Positions 25,262 to 37,059 of a stretch of 64,000 bases of DNA are shown here, in pieces. The notes below the pieces were generated by a model. It saw only the letters and a program-made list of their open reading frames with translations, had not been told where the DNA came from and searched no databases. Source of the stretch: Thysanoteuthis rhombus (lineage: Eukaryota; Mollusca; Cephalopoda; Oegopsida; Thysanoteuthidae); the NCBI GenBank assembly GCA_963457665.1, contig OY735211.1:43589777-43653776 (forward strand), written 5' to 3'. Within the stretch, counting starts at the first letter, position 1. Each line of letters opens with the position of its first letter. The position numbers and the translations under genes were made by a program.

Positions 25262-26068
25262 CATCATCCTCCTCCTCATCATCATCGATTTTTCTGTCCG
25301 TCGCTGGACATACACCTTCCCCAAGATTCGCCAGGCCTCCCTATCGTTGGCGTCGCGGAGCCAATACTTTCTGAACTTAACTAGTTCGTCTCGCCATCTT
25401 CTGTTCAGCCGACGTCTGGGGATCCATGTTGAGTTGTGATGTCCAGTGGTTGACTGACATTCTTGTCACATGACCGGCCCATAGCCATTTGAGTTACCAA
25501 ATAGATTCTATGATGTCTCAGACTCCTATTTTTTCCTTAATATACTGTGTTGTCCTGTGATCTCTCCATGTGTTGTTGAGCATGATTCTCTAATGTTTAC
25601 GTTGCCTGGTTCTCAGTTTGAGGGGTGATATTTTGTTTAAGTTCCATGTTTCAGCTTCATAGGTGACTATAGAGATGGTGCACTGGTTGTACACCCTTCT
25701 TTTTAGGACTAATGGGAGTTTCTTGTTCTCGAAGGTTGAGATTGCTCTATTGAAGGTTTGCCATCTTAGAGTTATTATTCGCTTGATTTATTCTTCCCTT
25801 GATGATTTCATGGAGATTCGTTGGCCTAGGTAGATGTAGTGGTCAACTTTCTCCAGCTTTGCGTTTTCGATTTGGATTGTTTTGTCTTGGTCCTCAACAT
25901 GTTTGTTATAAATGACATTCGTTTTGCTGAAGTTTATATGGACGCCAACTTTCTTGCTTTTTCCATTTTGTTCCTCCGGCATTATTTGGGGACCATGAAG
26001 GTTCAAGGCAAAGAGGTCGATGTCATCAACGAATCTAACGTTTATTTCTGACATGTTTGTTGCACATT
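25262..26068 (-). mobile_element. RTE-clade LINE, chimeric copy 1
   Basis: The 3' end lies at 25262-25330, where a CATCATCC tail precedes the family terminus. Reverse-transcriptase sequence runs up to 26068. The frame at 25788-26054 holds NVRFVDDIDLFALNLHG (active-site block as FVDD), KSKKVGVHINFSKTNV and KVDHYIYLGQRISM. Immediately upstream, in another frame, the piece NFSKTNVMCNKHV is repeated, an out-of-order partial duplication. The copy at 34.4-34.8 kb has exactly the same arrangement. Confidence 0.88.
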
Positions 26069-26069
26069 A

Positions 26070-26280
26070 CGTTTGTTTTACTGAAGTTCACGTTAAGATT
26101 TCCCCTTCTCCTTCATCTTATTTGTGTTGTTTACATCACAGCAATCCGACTGGGGCGGGAATCTGACCCCCTCTGAGAGAAATAATGTTTTATCGGACAT
26201 TCCCTGAAGGTCAACGGAACCGATATGCACCCGAAGAAGGCTGCACCTGAAATGTTATTCTGACATATGCAAAGGAAACT
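26070..26280 (+). mobile_element. Hammerhead-bearing, Penelope-type module fused to chimeric RTE copy 1
   Basis: Sequence common to this locus and 34770-35030, ending in CTGACATATGC. Near its end (26231-26256) a hammerhead-like core is visible: a near-CUGANGA box, a short hairpin, then GAAA and UGUU. Such cores are known in Penelope-like retroelements. This copy is a fossil fragment lacking any polymerase and is shorter inside than its partner. Confidence 0.6.
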
Positions 26281-26284
26281 GGTA

Positions 26285-27890
26285 CTTGGTCAATGGCCGT
26301 ATATACTTCGATGGGGCTGTCCTTTAAGAGACAGACGCTTTACTTTTTCATCTACCGTGCACAATGGGAAGACTGTGAAGCGCCATTGAAAAGATGCTCG
26401 CCTTATAAGCTTAATTGCAGATCCTAATTTTTCACTCGTGTAAATTCGGCTCGAAATCCTTCTCTTTGTCCATTCGGCAGATCCACATTCCTAGAACGCT
26501 AGATAATGACTCGAAATACTCCAGGAAGTGCCAAGTGTCTCCTCTATCGCCAAAATACAGCTTGGTGCACCGAAGAATAACATTGATTTGAAACTTTGAA
26601 GTGAATTATCAAAGATAATAAGCAAAAAATGTTAAGATAATTGTACTGACTGACCATTATATAAGGGTTGATATGTCATACAAATCCATTAATATACTCA
26701 ATCTTTTATCATACGTTACTTGTTTGTGATACATTTATTAATTGGATTATTTCCAATTATTCATACCGTAAATTGTTCATTATGTTTTTTATCTTCAAGT
26801 GAATAATTTTACGTTTTATTACAAAGTATGTGCAATGCATTTCTATCATAAAATGTTAAAATATTTCTTGTGCGTTCCAGTTATCAATTATGGACCCTGT
26901 ATTTTTAAAATAAACAGTTTTCAATGATTCTTCATCTTGTATAATGAATTTCATACAATATAACTTTGAAATATGTTTCCTTTCAGACTTTATACTCGTC
27001 TTTTTAGTGTCCTTGGCTTGGATTTGATTTATTTTCTTGTTTTGCTCTAAACTCAGCAAAAAAAAGATGTTTTTCATGAAACATTAGCTTTTTTGAATAG
27101 CAAATATAAATCAGCATCCAGACAGTCAATGGAAATAAGTCTCAAATAGGTTTCCGGAGGGGCAAACATTTTTTTATGTAAATTATTGATACGTGATAAA
27201 TTTCACTGTAACTACAATGAGTGATTGAGCGTCTCTTACTGATAATCAGGAGGTTATATATTTTTTCTGGGTTTTATTAGTTGCAAAAAGATACCACCAA
27301 GCGTCAACAGTTAGTTTCACCTTCCAATTTCATCATCTGATGTGGATATTTAATACAAAATACAAAGCCGAAAGACATAAAAAATGTAAGCCTTTAATAA
27401 TATTTTGATGCAATTATAATCATACCATTTTGTTCTTATGTTCTAAAATGTGTGCAAATCGATTAGTCCTCTCAATTTGGCTTTCTTAAACATTATGATT
27501 TTTTCCTTGATGAAATCGCTGAACTTTTTTCCTGGGTCAAGACGCCATACTGTCCTCTTGATTAGCCTTTTCTGAACACTTCACCTTATCTAAATATACT
27601 TGAGATTTTTTCCTCCTGAACAATATCATCCACTCCTTAGCTTGGATGAAAACTGACTGACCTATACTGTGAATCTATAGTGTTCCTGCTTTTCATGCTA
27701 TTTTGAAGAAGATACGATGACTTCCTTTTTTATGCACGACCTATTGAGCGGTTAAATAAGTTTATTTTATGATATCATTATAGTGTATAGTATTTCCTCC
27801 GTAGATAATCTTTATTATCTTTTCACATAGTCAATTCTTCCAATTATTTTCATAAATATTCATGGGCGTCTCTGTTCAAGTGAATATACA
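26285..27890. other. Intronic, AT-rich, nothing recognised
   Basis: No gene, tRNA-like box or clear repeat edge found. Confidence 0.4.
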
Positions 27891-27894
27891 TATA

Positions 27895-28020
27895 TATGTT
27901 TGTAATTCCACTTTCAGCAACGGATAACGTCATTTATTCAATTTGAATTGAAATGTATTAGTGAATTCAGCAGTGAATTATATAAAAAGAATAACAATCC
28001 TGCAACCTTTCCAATTTACA
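27895..28020 (+). repeat. Direct repeat pair E, copy 1
   Basis: Shares the word order GTTTG.AATTC.ACT, CAACG.ATAA.GTCATTTAT, AATTTGAA.TTGAA and TCTCCAATT-like with 28322-28465. The spacing between copies is about 430 bp. Confidence 0.6.
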
Positions 28021-28321
28021 TACAAGAAGACTTAGCAATAATACATTTTTCAAATTAAAATCCACTAACTAAATTACTCTTCAAGATGAAAACAAACCAA
28101 TAAAAATGGTTAAAATAAATCATTTGTGTATGTCATGAGAACGAATGGCGATTCAACCGGAAATGTTTGATAGCTGAAATAGTTTTCATTCACATTTCCA
28201 GACGAATAATATGGAATAAAGTAGCCAATGGCTACGTGTCAGTTAGTGGAATTATTGATCTACCCTCGAAAATAAACGTAAGCATATATGATATTATCAT
28301 AGAACAAAAAAAAAACACTCA

Positions 28322-28465
28322 GTCATGTTTGCAATTCTACTGACTGCAACGAATAATGTCATTTATCAGTAAAACTAAGAATTATCAAATTTGAACTTGA
28401 ATGTATCTGTGAATTTAACAGAAAATTATAGAACACTTTCATAAAAGCAGCATTTTCTCCAATTC
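28322..28465 (+). repeat. Direct repeat pair E, copy 2
   Basis: Second copy of the 27895 block. An RTE 3' fragment begins right at its downstream end. Confidence 0.6.
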
Positions 28466-28566
28466 AATGTCCAGAAAGTACTGACTCCACAACACCCTCG
28501 ATCGAGAGGTCTGGCGAACCTTGGGGAAGGTCAATGTTCAACGACGGACGTTAAAAGGCAGGTAAT
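28466..28566 (+). mobile_element. RTE-clade LINE, 100-bp 3' remnant
   Basis: Encodes only the last codons: a degraded SRKY, then REVWRTLGKVNVQRRTLKGR and a stop, followed by TAATAATG in place of a long tail. One of the shortest copies here. Confidence 0.85.
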
Positions 28567-28900
28567 AATGAAATAAAAAGATATATAATAGTTATTAAAC
28601 AGGTTATTTATAAAGAGAGGTGACTGCTGACGAAATTCTGGTAACAAATTTTGAACAAGGATTAGAGTGTTTTTTTTTGGTGGGGGGGGTCCAGGTAACA
28701 GACGTTGGGTCCAAAATTCTTCATATAAGAGTAAATCTGAAAGAGTAATATTTTATTCTAACAGCATGATTCATTTCATATATGTTATTTAGCATTAAAA
28801 TTAACTTTTATGCTTTATAATTCATGAAATATCGTATTTACTTCTTTATGTTGAGTGTTGTTGATACTATACTTCTTTAATAATTCGAGACAACAGTGAG

Positions 28901-28902
<2 letters not shown>

Positions 28903-28956
<54 letters not shown>
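28903..28956 (+). repeat. (CT)n microsatellite
   Basis: About 26 CT units with short imperfect extensions to 28985. Confidence 0.96.
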
Positions 28957-28958
<2 letters not shown>

Positions 28959-29284
28959 TCTCTCTCCATCTGTATCTCTCTCTATAAATACTGTTGTGGT
29001 TAATTGTATTTTTATGAGGCTTCCTGACATTCGTCTTCAGTGGAAGGAAAAAAAATTATGGTAACAAATTTTTTTTTTTTAATGCAAGACAAATAAGCGA
29101 AATTGGGGAAAGGAGAAAAAACGATGCAAAAGCCGAACAAAATTGGTTTCGTTGAAGGAAATTACAATTTTCGTGACGGAATCTTTTTCTTCATCGGAAA
29201 TAGAAGGAAAAGGGGAAGAATGAGTGCAGTCAGTCTTGGGAAATTTGCTTGGAGTTCATATACATACATATTTAATGTAAACAT

Positions 29285-29303
29285 ACATCTATATTTATAT
29301 ATA

Positions 29304-29380
<77 letters not shown>

Positions 29381-29431
29381 ATATATATATATTTATACAC
29401 ACACATATACATATATACACACACACACATA

Positions 29432-29499
<68 letters not shown>

Positions 29500-29500
29500 T
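29285..29500. repeat. Compound (TA)n / (CA)n arrays
   Basis: Long TA runs with a short CACACA insert around 29398-29430. Tyr-Ile frames here are artefacts. Confidence 0.95.
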
Positions 29501-29671
29501 ATAACACACTGACATATATGGTATCAACATGGAGGAAAAAAGTGTCCGTCTTAGGAAGGAAATTAACTTCGACACATTTCATGTTTGTGTCAAATTCAAT
29601 GAGTGAATGAGTCAAGAGAGCCAAATACACACACACGCACGCATACACATGTATACACACATATATATATA

Positions 29672-29990
29672 CTAGCAAGGATACCCTGAGTTGCCCGGGG
29701 ATTTTCAAATCAGACAGCACAGTAAAGCAAATTATTCTCTTCTAGAGATTTCATGAAATAAAATGAAGCATGTGCGCATGGTTCACCGGTTCCATTCTGA
29801 GTAATTGGTACTTGCTCTGGTTTTTCAGGAAATAAATATGTCTGAAAGGAAGATAACAAATCAGGGGAGAAACGTAGCGGGGTTACCTGTAGGGATCTTG
29901 GATGTTATCGCTACCTATCCTTACTTAAATCCTGGGATCGAGTGTAGCCGTTCGTGGGTCTGCGAGACGCATCCACGCAAGATAACAAAC
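29672..29990. repeat. Unnamed repeat edge abutting a TA array
   Basis: Immediately after a TA run, ACTAGCAAGGATACCCTGAG is followed by TTGCCCGGGGATTTTC. Its reverse complement (CCGGGCAACTCAGGGTATCC) looks like a retroelement 3' terminus followed by a TA microsatellite. I cannot name the family, and the other boundary is not visible. Confidence 0.4.
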
Positions 29991-30037
29991 TAACATTCAC
30001 AGTCCTTACATATATATATATTGATATTGCGATCAGC

Positions 30038-30133
<96 letters not shown>

Positions 30134-30188
30134 ACTCTCCTTTTATATACATATATATATATAACAAACATTCACAGTCCTTTTATTT

Positions 30189-30264
<76 letters not shown>

Positions 30265-30317
30265 CATTTACTCTCCTTTTATATAGATATATCTATATAT
30301 AACAAACATTCACAGTC

Positions 30318-30402
<85 letters not shown>
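29988..30402. repeat. TA arrays punctuated by a recurring 25-bp motif
   Basis: The words CATTCACAGTCCTT (29994, 30167, 30307) and a variant ACTCTCCTTTTATAT (30133, 30268) recur between TA/GT runs. This gives a higher-order repeat in which unique-looking spacers were copied together with the microsatellite. Confidence 0.85.
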
Positions 30403-30406
<4 letters not shown>

Positions 30407-30532
30407 GATCGTAGTATGTAGAAAGCCAAATTGATTGGTTAAATCGTTGCGTGGAACGGATAAGTAACGTCAAAATTACAAATATTCATAAAAACCGAAA
30501 ATCAAGAGGCCAAGTTACCATGGTAGACAAAT

Positions 30533-30638
30533 GTGTGTGTGTGTGTGTGTGTGTATGTGTGTGCGTATGTATGTGTGTGTACTGTTTATCGACAGTTGAT
30601 GTTTGTAACAACAAAATTGCAAATACTCTCTCTATCTC

Positions 30639-30718
<80 letters not shown>
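30533..30718. repeat. (GT)n then (TA)n microsatellites
   Basis: GT-rich run at 30533-30582 and a TA run at about 30640-30718, separated by 60 bp. Confidence 0.95.
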
Positions 30719-30720
<2 letters not shown>

Positions 30721-30913
30721 ATAAATGTTGTATAGGAAAGGAAGTATAAGTTAAAATAAAGCCTCAACATACACGACCAGTTAGGAGAGAAAAGAGCCTC
30801 AGTTTGCAGTGTTCACTTCATTTGCAGTTCTCGTCGTTACAGAAATTCCTATTCAATCTTCATCGATGATAATAATAAACGAAAGAGAAACAATCTGCTG
30901 ATTCTTTGAGTAA

Positions 30914-31471
30914 TTTGCTCAAAGAAACCCACTCTGCAAAATGATCGAAATCATGTGCCAAGGCATATAAAGGTACAAAATATAATTGCCTTAATTACAT
31001 TTGGCTCAATTTCGAAGATATAATTTTCGAAATCAATTACTGGATTACTGAGTTAATCAAAAAGTGCTAAAATTATATATCGCAAAAGGAAAAAAAAATT
31101 TGTTTTGTTTTATTAATGAATTTACCTCAAAGCAAGCAAGTCTAGATGCAAGTGTGCATTTGTTTTAAATTATACTTTTTGGTTCAGCAAAATAAGAACG
31201 TGTTTTTATTTTTCATTATTTGCGTTTATTCCTTCGGCAAATGTACAAATTGATGAGAAATTATGTATGTATGTTGTTTAGACAAAGGACGTTCGAATGA
31301 TTTCAAGTGTTTTAGAAATGTATTTCGCCTGCTATGATACCTCTCCTGTTTCAACCATCTGAAAAACAGCAATTATTTCTTAGGAAAACCGTTCATTCCG
31401 ATACCCCAGCCAAATATTCGTTCCCTTCCTTTGATTTTGGTTAATTTGCAGAGTGGTTTTCTTTGAGCAAA
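30914..31471. mobile_element. Non-autonomous element with about 40-bp terminal inverted repeats
   Basis: The left end reads TTTGCTCAAAGAAACCCACT. The reverse complement of the right end reads TTTGCTCAAAGAAAACCACT. Both continue with CTGCAAA and a weaker match through AATCA. The 558-bp interior has no transposase. No target duplication is clear, so the superfamily is open. Confidence 0.7.
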
Positions 31472-31904
31472 ATATTCAAGTAATCAACGGATTTTTTTAT
31501 CTTTCGTTCTTTCATTATCGATGGAGATTTGATAGAGGAGTTCCTATAGCGACGAAAACAGTAAATAAAGAATACAGCAAACGTTGGTTCTCGGGTTTTA
31601 ATGCAGGTATTTATCGAAGCGTGAAAAGGGGTCGTTTCTCTTTAAGATGAGCTTTCCAAAAATAACTATGGCCTTACAATGAAACTGAAAACATCGATCT
31701 TCCGTTTTAAATGCAGGGATCGCTGTCTGATAAGTGACTCGCATTTTACGTCTGTGGTCAACAGTAAGAACCAAGATCTAGAAAGCTTATTTGTATCGAC
31801 AAGATGGTCGGGGAATGAGCTGTGTCCTTAAGCACAACTAAATAGAACCATTTATGACAAGATTCAATCAAATAATTCGACCTTCTTTACTTTATTGGCA
31901 GAGA

Positions 31905-31940
31905 AGATTCTAAACTCTGATTTTTAACTATCATAGATAT
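31905..31940 (+). repeat. 55-bp minisatellite, isolated left unit
   Basis: GATTCTAAACTCTGATTTTT and the following AACTATCATAGATA match the unit that repeats at 32231-32570. An RTE copy now separates it from the main array. Confidence 0.85.
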
Positions 31941-32143
31941 GTTGCAAGAATGAAAGACAACCGATGGACATCACGACTCACAGTATGGATCCCCAGAGAC
32001 CACATGCGAAACTGAGGCCGACAAAATACAAGATGGAGAGATGAACTAAACAAATTCAGAAAATACTGGCTCTGCAACGCCCATGATAGATAAATGTGGC
32101 GGATAGAGGGGAAGGTCTATGTCCAACTACGGTGTTAAAAGAC

Positions 32144-32219
<76 letters not shown>

Positions 32220-32220
32220 A
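31941..32220 (+). mobile_element. RTE-clade LINE 3' fragment inserted inside the 55-bp minisatellite
   Basis: Begins at TGTTGCAAGAATGAAAGACA (VARMKDNRWTSRLT). It passes through the family terminus with several stops and ends in about 26 ATG units (32143-32219). Minisatellite sequence resumes directly after the tail, so the insertion split a unit. The tail stays pure while the body has decayed. Confidence 0.9.
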
Positions 32221-32230
32221 CTATAGCGTC

Positions 32231-32570
32231 GCAGATTCTAAACTCTGATTTTTAACGATCATTAATAGATATACCACGTAGCATCGTAGATTCTAAACTT
32301 TGAATTTTAACAATCATTAATAGATATACCAAGTAACATCGCAGATTTTAAACTCTGATTTTTAACAATCATTAATAGATATACCATGTAGCATCGCAGA
32401 TTTTAAACTCTGATTTTTAACAATCATTTATAGATATACCATGTAGCGTCGCAGATTTTAAACTCTGATTTTTAATGATCATTAATAGTTATACCATGTA
32501 GCATCGCAGATTTTAAAATCTGATTTTTAACAATCATTATTAGATATACCATGTAGCGTCGCAGATAATA
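32231..32570 (+). repeat. 55-bp minisatellite, six units
   Basis: Units begin at 32231, 32286, 32341, 32396, 32451, 32506 and 32561 (partial), a constant 55-bp step. The unit core is GCAGATTTTAAACTCTGATT followed by an AATCATTAATAGATATACCA-type word. Identity between units is high, about 90 percent by eye. Confidence 0.95.
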
Positions 32571-32579
32571 CTGCCATGG

Positions 32580-33940
32580 AATCGAAAAGTTGTGTGGTAC
32601 CATTCTCTCGAAATTCGATCACCAATCATCTTCATCGGAAGTGAATTTACTTCCTACTAAAAATATGTTCCATCGACTTGTAAAATTTATTTTCCTGACT
32701 CTCAGTGCGGAGGTGAAATACAGGAAAAGAAAAAGAAAAAAAAACTTATTAGTTAGGTTTTATTGATTAAAACGATTTACATTATATAAGCAAGCACTTT
32801 GGGGATTTGTCTGTACAAATACAAAAGTGTGTGTCGTCATTGCAGTCAGCAAAAACAAAGACGCCCCTGAGTACACAACCAAAAATAGGATCGAGACAAA
32901 AGCAAACATTGATACGTAGTAACCGAACAGGCGAGAAATGTGTGGTTAGTCCGAAATAGTTGTACAAACATTAAGAATAAATAGAGATTTTTCGCAAGTT
33001 TTTGTAGTCAGAGCTGATGATTCTTGGCGTATGTGCATCAAAAGATATAGTGACTGTTACTCGGTCGCACTAATTGCATAACACCAATATAAACGGGCGG
33101 AAGGTATAAAAAAATGAAAAAAGTAAAATAAAATAATGATGTTTTAATTAAGTATAAATACCCGTATATCCGTATTCAAGGCACAGGTGCAATGAAATGT
33201 CATTCCATTATAGCAGTGGCATCTGAGGAAAAAAAACGATTCAGTGATACAAATCGTTAACCACTCAGGGCTGGGACATTCTTGTGCGACATCACATCGG
33301 CGAAATATCTCGTCAGCTGCAGCAGGACAATTATTGTTCTCACTGCTTTAAACACCATCCGTGATTTTTTTTTTTGAATCGCCAACCAATTCAATGCCGG
33401 AGTAAAAAGACTAAAAGTAAATAAATTTCATCCAAGATATCTCGTCAGACGCTCCAAACTGGTTAATAAAATGAATGAATTGTTGAATATCCAGGCTTTT
33501 TCCTCCATAACATTGTTTACACGAATATAAGTAATATGAATCGGTAATGTTTGTATGTCGATTAGCTTGTTGAAAGGTTCTGTACACATGACTTTGAGTA
33601 CGTCTGACTTTCTCCCTTGTGTAAAGGCCGCGTGTGTTATTGCCAATTGCTGGCTTGACACAAGAGACTCATCCTCAGGCCGTACCTTCCGACAGTACTA
33701 AAAGAGAGTGGTCTGGCATTAAGTGATTTTGGCAGCCTTTATTCAGTAAAAAGACAACAATTCCAACAAGACTGGCTCCTCATGGAAGGGATACTTTGCT
33801 TTGTCTTAAAATGATAAAATCTGTGATTTGGTTTTACTATATTGGAATTAGAACCTTAGACTTAGCGATTTCAGTGCAATGTCTTTACTACTAATTTACA
33901 TTCATAATGCTATTCAAACCGGTCTCATTTAGACGAACAT
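32580..33940. other. Intronic, nothing recognised
   Basis: Mixed AT-rich sequence. Short minus-strand frames near 32782 and 33428 lack splice borders and recognisable motifs. Confidence 0.4.
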
Positions 33941-33944
33941 CATC

Positions 33945-34768
33945 TTCATTTCAATATCAACCTTTTAACGTCTGTCGTTGGACATAGACCTTCCCCAGGA
34001 TTCGCAAAAACCTCTTTATCATGGTCGTTGCGTAGCCAATACTTTCTGAACTAGTCCAGTTCATCACACCATCTTATATTCTGCCGGCCACAGTTTTGCA
34101 TATGATCTCTGGGGATCAATGTTATCCATCGGTTGTCTGCCATTCTTGCAACATGACCAGCCCATTGTCATTTGAGTTTTCTAATTGATTCTGTGATAAC
34201 CCTGAATCCTGTTTTTTTTTCTCTAATATACTGTTTTGTGATGTTGAGCATGATTCTCTCATATGCACATTGCATGGTTCTCAATTTGAAAAGTAATCTT
34301 TGGTTAGGTCCAATGTCTCTGCTCCATAGGTGACTATCGGGAGAATGCATTGGTTGTATACCCTTCTTTTTAGGATTAATAGGATTTTCTTGTTCTTGAA
34401 GGTTGAGATTACTTTATTGAAGGTTTGTCATCTTAGAGTGATTATTCGCTTGATTTATTCTTCCCTTGAGGATTTCATGAAGATTCGTTGGCCTAGGTAG
34501 ATGTAGTGGTCAACTTTCTCCAGCTTTGTGTTTTCGATTTGGATCGTTTTGTCTTGGTCCTCAACATGTTTGTTATAAATGACATTCGTTTTGCTGAAGT
34601 TCATATGGACGCCAACTTTCTTGCTTTTTCCATTTTGTTCGTCCAGCATTATTTGGGGACCATGAAGGTACAAGGCAAAGAGGTCGATGTCATCAACGAA
34701 TCTAACGTTTATTTCTGACATGTTTGTTGCACATGACGTTTGTTTTGCTGAAGTTCACGTTGAGATTT
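33945..34768 (-). mobile_element. RTE-clade LINE, chimeric copy 2
   Basis: Close relative of the 25.3-kb copy. The frame at 34455-34721 differs from its counterpart at only about six residues over 88, and it has the same upstream repeat of NFSKTNVMCNKHV. The 3' end is at about 33950 (CTTTTAACGTCTGTCGTTGG) without a long ATG tail. Confidence 0.88.
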
Positions 34769-34769
34769 T

Positions 34770-35030
34770 CCCTTCTCCTTCATCTTTTTTTTTTTTCAAC
34801 TATCATCCTTATTTTTGCTGTTTACGTCCCAACAATTTGACCAGGTTCAGGAATCTGACCTCTTGTTCTGCCCCTCCTATCGTTTTTCGTTGGTATTTTG
34901 CACAAAATCTTCTTTTGCTTATGTATTCTCTTTCTCTGACATTTATCAGACATTCCCCGAGGGTCAACGGAACCGACACGCACCTGAAGAAGGCTGCACC
35001 TGAAATGTCATGCTGACATATGCAAAATAA
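34770..35030 (+). mobile_element. Hammerhead-bearing, Penelope-type module fused to chimeric RTE copy 2
   Basis: Partner of 26070-26280, longer by roughly 100 bp in the middle. The core is clearest here: CTGAAGA (34984-34990), a short hairpin AGG-CUGCA-CCU (34991-35001), GAAA (35002-35005) and TGTC (35006-35009). This fits the hammerhead consensus CUGANGA / stem II / GAAA. Stem III would have no loop in a monomer. A fossil fragment with no polymerase. Confidence 0.62.
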
Positions 35031-35036
35031 ACTAGA

Positions 35037-35215
35037 TCCTTCTTTTTAGGACTAATGGGATTTTCATGTTCTTAAAAGTTGATTTTGCGCTGCCAAAAGC
35101 TTGCCATCCTAATGTGATTCTCCGCTTGATTTCTTCTTCTTTTGAGGGTTTCATGGAGATCTACTGTCCTAGGTAAATGTAGTGATCTACTTTTTCAATG
35201 TTTACGTTTTCAGTT
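35037..35215 (-). mobile_element. RTE-clade LINE fragment next to the hammerhead module
   Basis: On the minus strand it encodes an ISMKPSKEEEIKRRITLGWQ-like stretch, then AFGSAKSTFKNMKIPLVLKR. It belongs to the same family but to a different part from the neighbouring copy. It is therefore a separate insertion or part of a rearranged composite. Confidence 0.75.
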
Positions 35216-35219
35216 TAAC

Positions 35220-37055
35220 GAGATGGTTTATTTCCGTGGTGGTTTCTGGCCAAAAAATATTCATCTGAATTTAGAAATTACGAAAAGTGTAACAGGAAAA
35301 TATTTCATTTTATCCCAAATTTAGGATTAAGTTTATCTATAATCTGACACTATCTATCGAAAAATAAAATGATAATTTAGCAAGATTAGTATTCAGTTTT
35401 GTAAAGCGAAGAGCACTCTATAACTCTTGATTTAACCAAATAGTGTTTTTAAGATTAGCAAGAATTGAAGTAAGCTCAAATTTAAAATAATTTGTCCAAA
35501 GCAATAAATGATGATACGTAGAAAGATTAAGGGATAAACACTAGTTCATAACTTTTACATCAGTGTTTTTTTTTCTCCATACCCTTACTGTACAGCTCAA
35601 AAGATTTAATTCCCTACGTTACTATAAAGAAAAGGAATTTAATTATTTATCTTGTGGCAAAAAAACTCATCTCATTTGCTTTTGCATATGCATAATTAAA
35701 TCCTTGGCCATAAGCCTAATTTATGGTCTTCATTCATTGAATCAGTTCCTCCTTACTATAATACAGTGGTACTATAATAAGCACTATTCACTCTGGAATA
35801 TATGGTAAAAGTAGTAATTAATAGTATTGTGGAATTAGGAATTGATAGTATTGTATAATAAGAGATTAATACTATTGTATGAAGAATTGATTACTGAAGC
35901 CTAAACACGACACAGTTTTGAGCCAAGATGCTTTCCATTTTTGTACCCAAATTCCAAATTGGTCACCAGCATATTCAAATTGACCTCTTGTGAAGCGTGC
36001 ATCCTACTTCAGAATCCCTGCTCTACGAAAATAATTATTCATATCAAATATCAACTTCGTTCGATGGCCAGTCGTCGAGTTATCTTGGAATATATACACT
36101 CACCTGCAGAAGTTTCTTTAATCATAGTTAGATGCCGAGAGGCATCTAAATATCTTGAATTGTACTCTCTTCTGCAAACTAACCACGGTTGAGGTCATGA
36201 AGCGTAAGAAATCTAAAATATTCGGTCGATATTCCGAATACCCAGAGATTTGATCGTCTTTTCACCGCTTTTTCTTTTTTTTCATTGACAGAGGAATATT
36301 TGACCCACATTTCCATGGGGACTGAGAATTCTAGAATATTCGTCAGGAAAAATATCAATTTTCCAACTCTAAAGTGAGTCTGTTATAACAAGCCCTCTGA
36401 ACTTAAAATAGCACTACGAATGTCTCGACCACTAACCCGCTGCTTAAATAAATAAGTACCACATCGACGCCAAATTGTGAAGATCAGCAGTTTTCACTGT
36501 CCAGACTCCAGGGATTCGTGTAAAGATTACATATTGCATTTTTAGCATCGATTTCTTCCCGGTTTTGAATAAGGCATTAGTCATCTTTTTAAATATTCAC
36601 GTCGAAATAATGGATTTCGCTCGAAGATTTTTCTTTGGTTATTGAAGTGTGCCTCGTCGGCTTGTAGAAGTATAATCTCTACCAAGATTACATAGCGTCA
36701 GTATGCGATGAAAGACACTATGTTAAGTAACTCACGTTGTATTCACATGAATGTTGAGCCGGAATTCAGTAATTCAATAAAAATAAAGGTTCAATGTCTC
36801 ATTTTTTTCTTATCGTTGATTACAAAATATTGGAAGGTTTATTTGTATCTTTTCTATAACATCCAAAAAGCATAAAATTGATAAGCTAGAAATAATTATT
36901 TGTAATAATACCAGATAGGCATCGTGGATTTTACAAGCGCACAACTACTGAATTAGAAAAAGCTACTGTTTTGTCACGGTTTAGGTCCGGTTTGGAATTA
37001 TTCATTCAGAAAATGACCTTTGGTGGACTCAAACAAAATTTATAGCGTTTTGCTC
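35220..37055. other. Intronic, nothing recognised
   Basis: AT-rich. A small AGTATTGT/AATACTATTG-rich patch lies near 35820-35885. No exon-like block in the host gene's orientation. Confidence 0.4.
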
Positions 37056-37059
37056 TTCA

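Noticed and set aside
29103-30770. Tyr-Ile, His-Thr and Cys-Val repeat frames
   Set aside because: They translate TA, CA and GT microsatellites.
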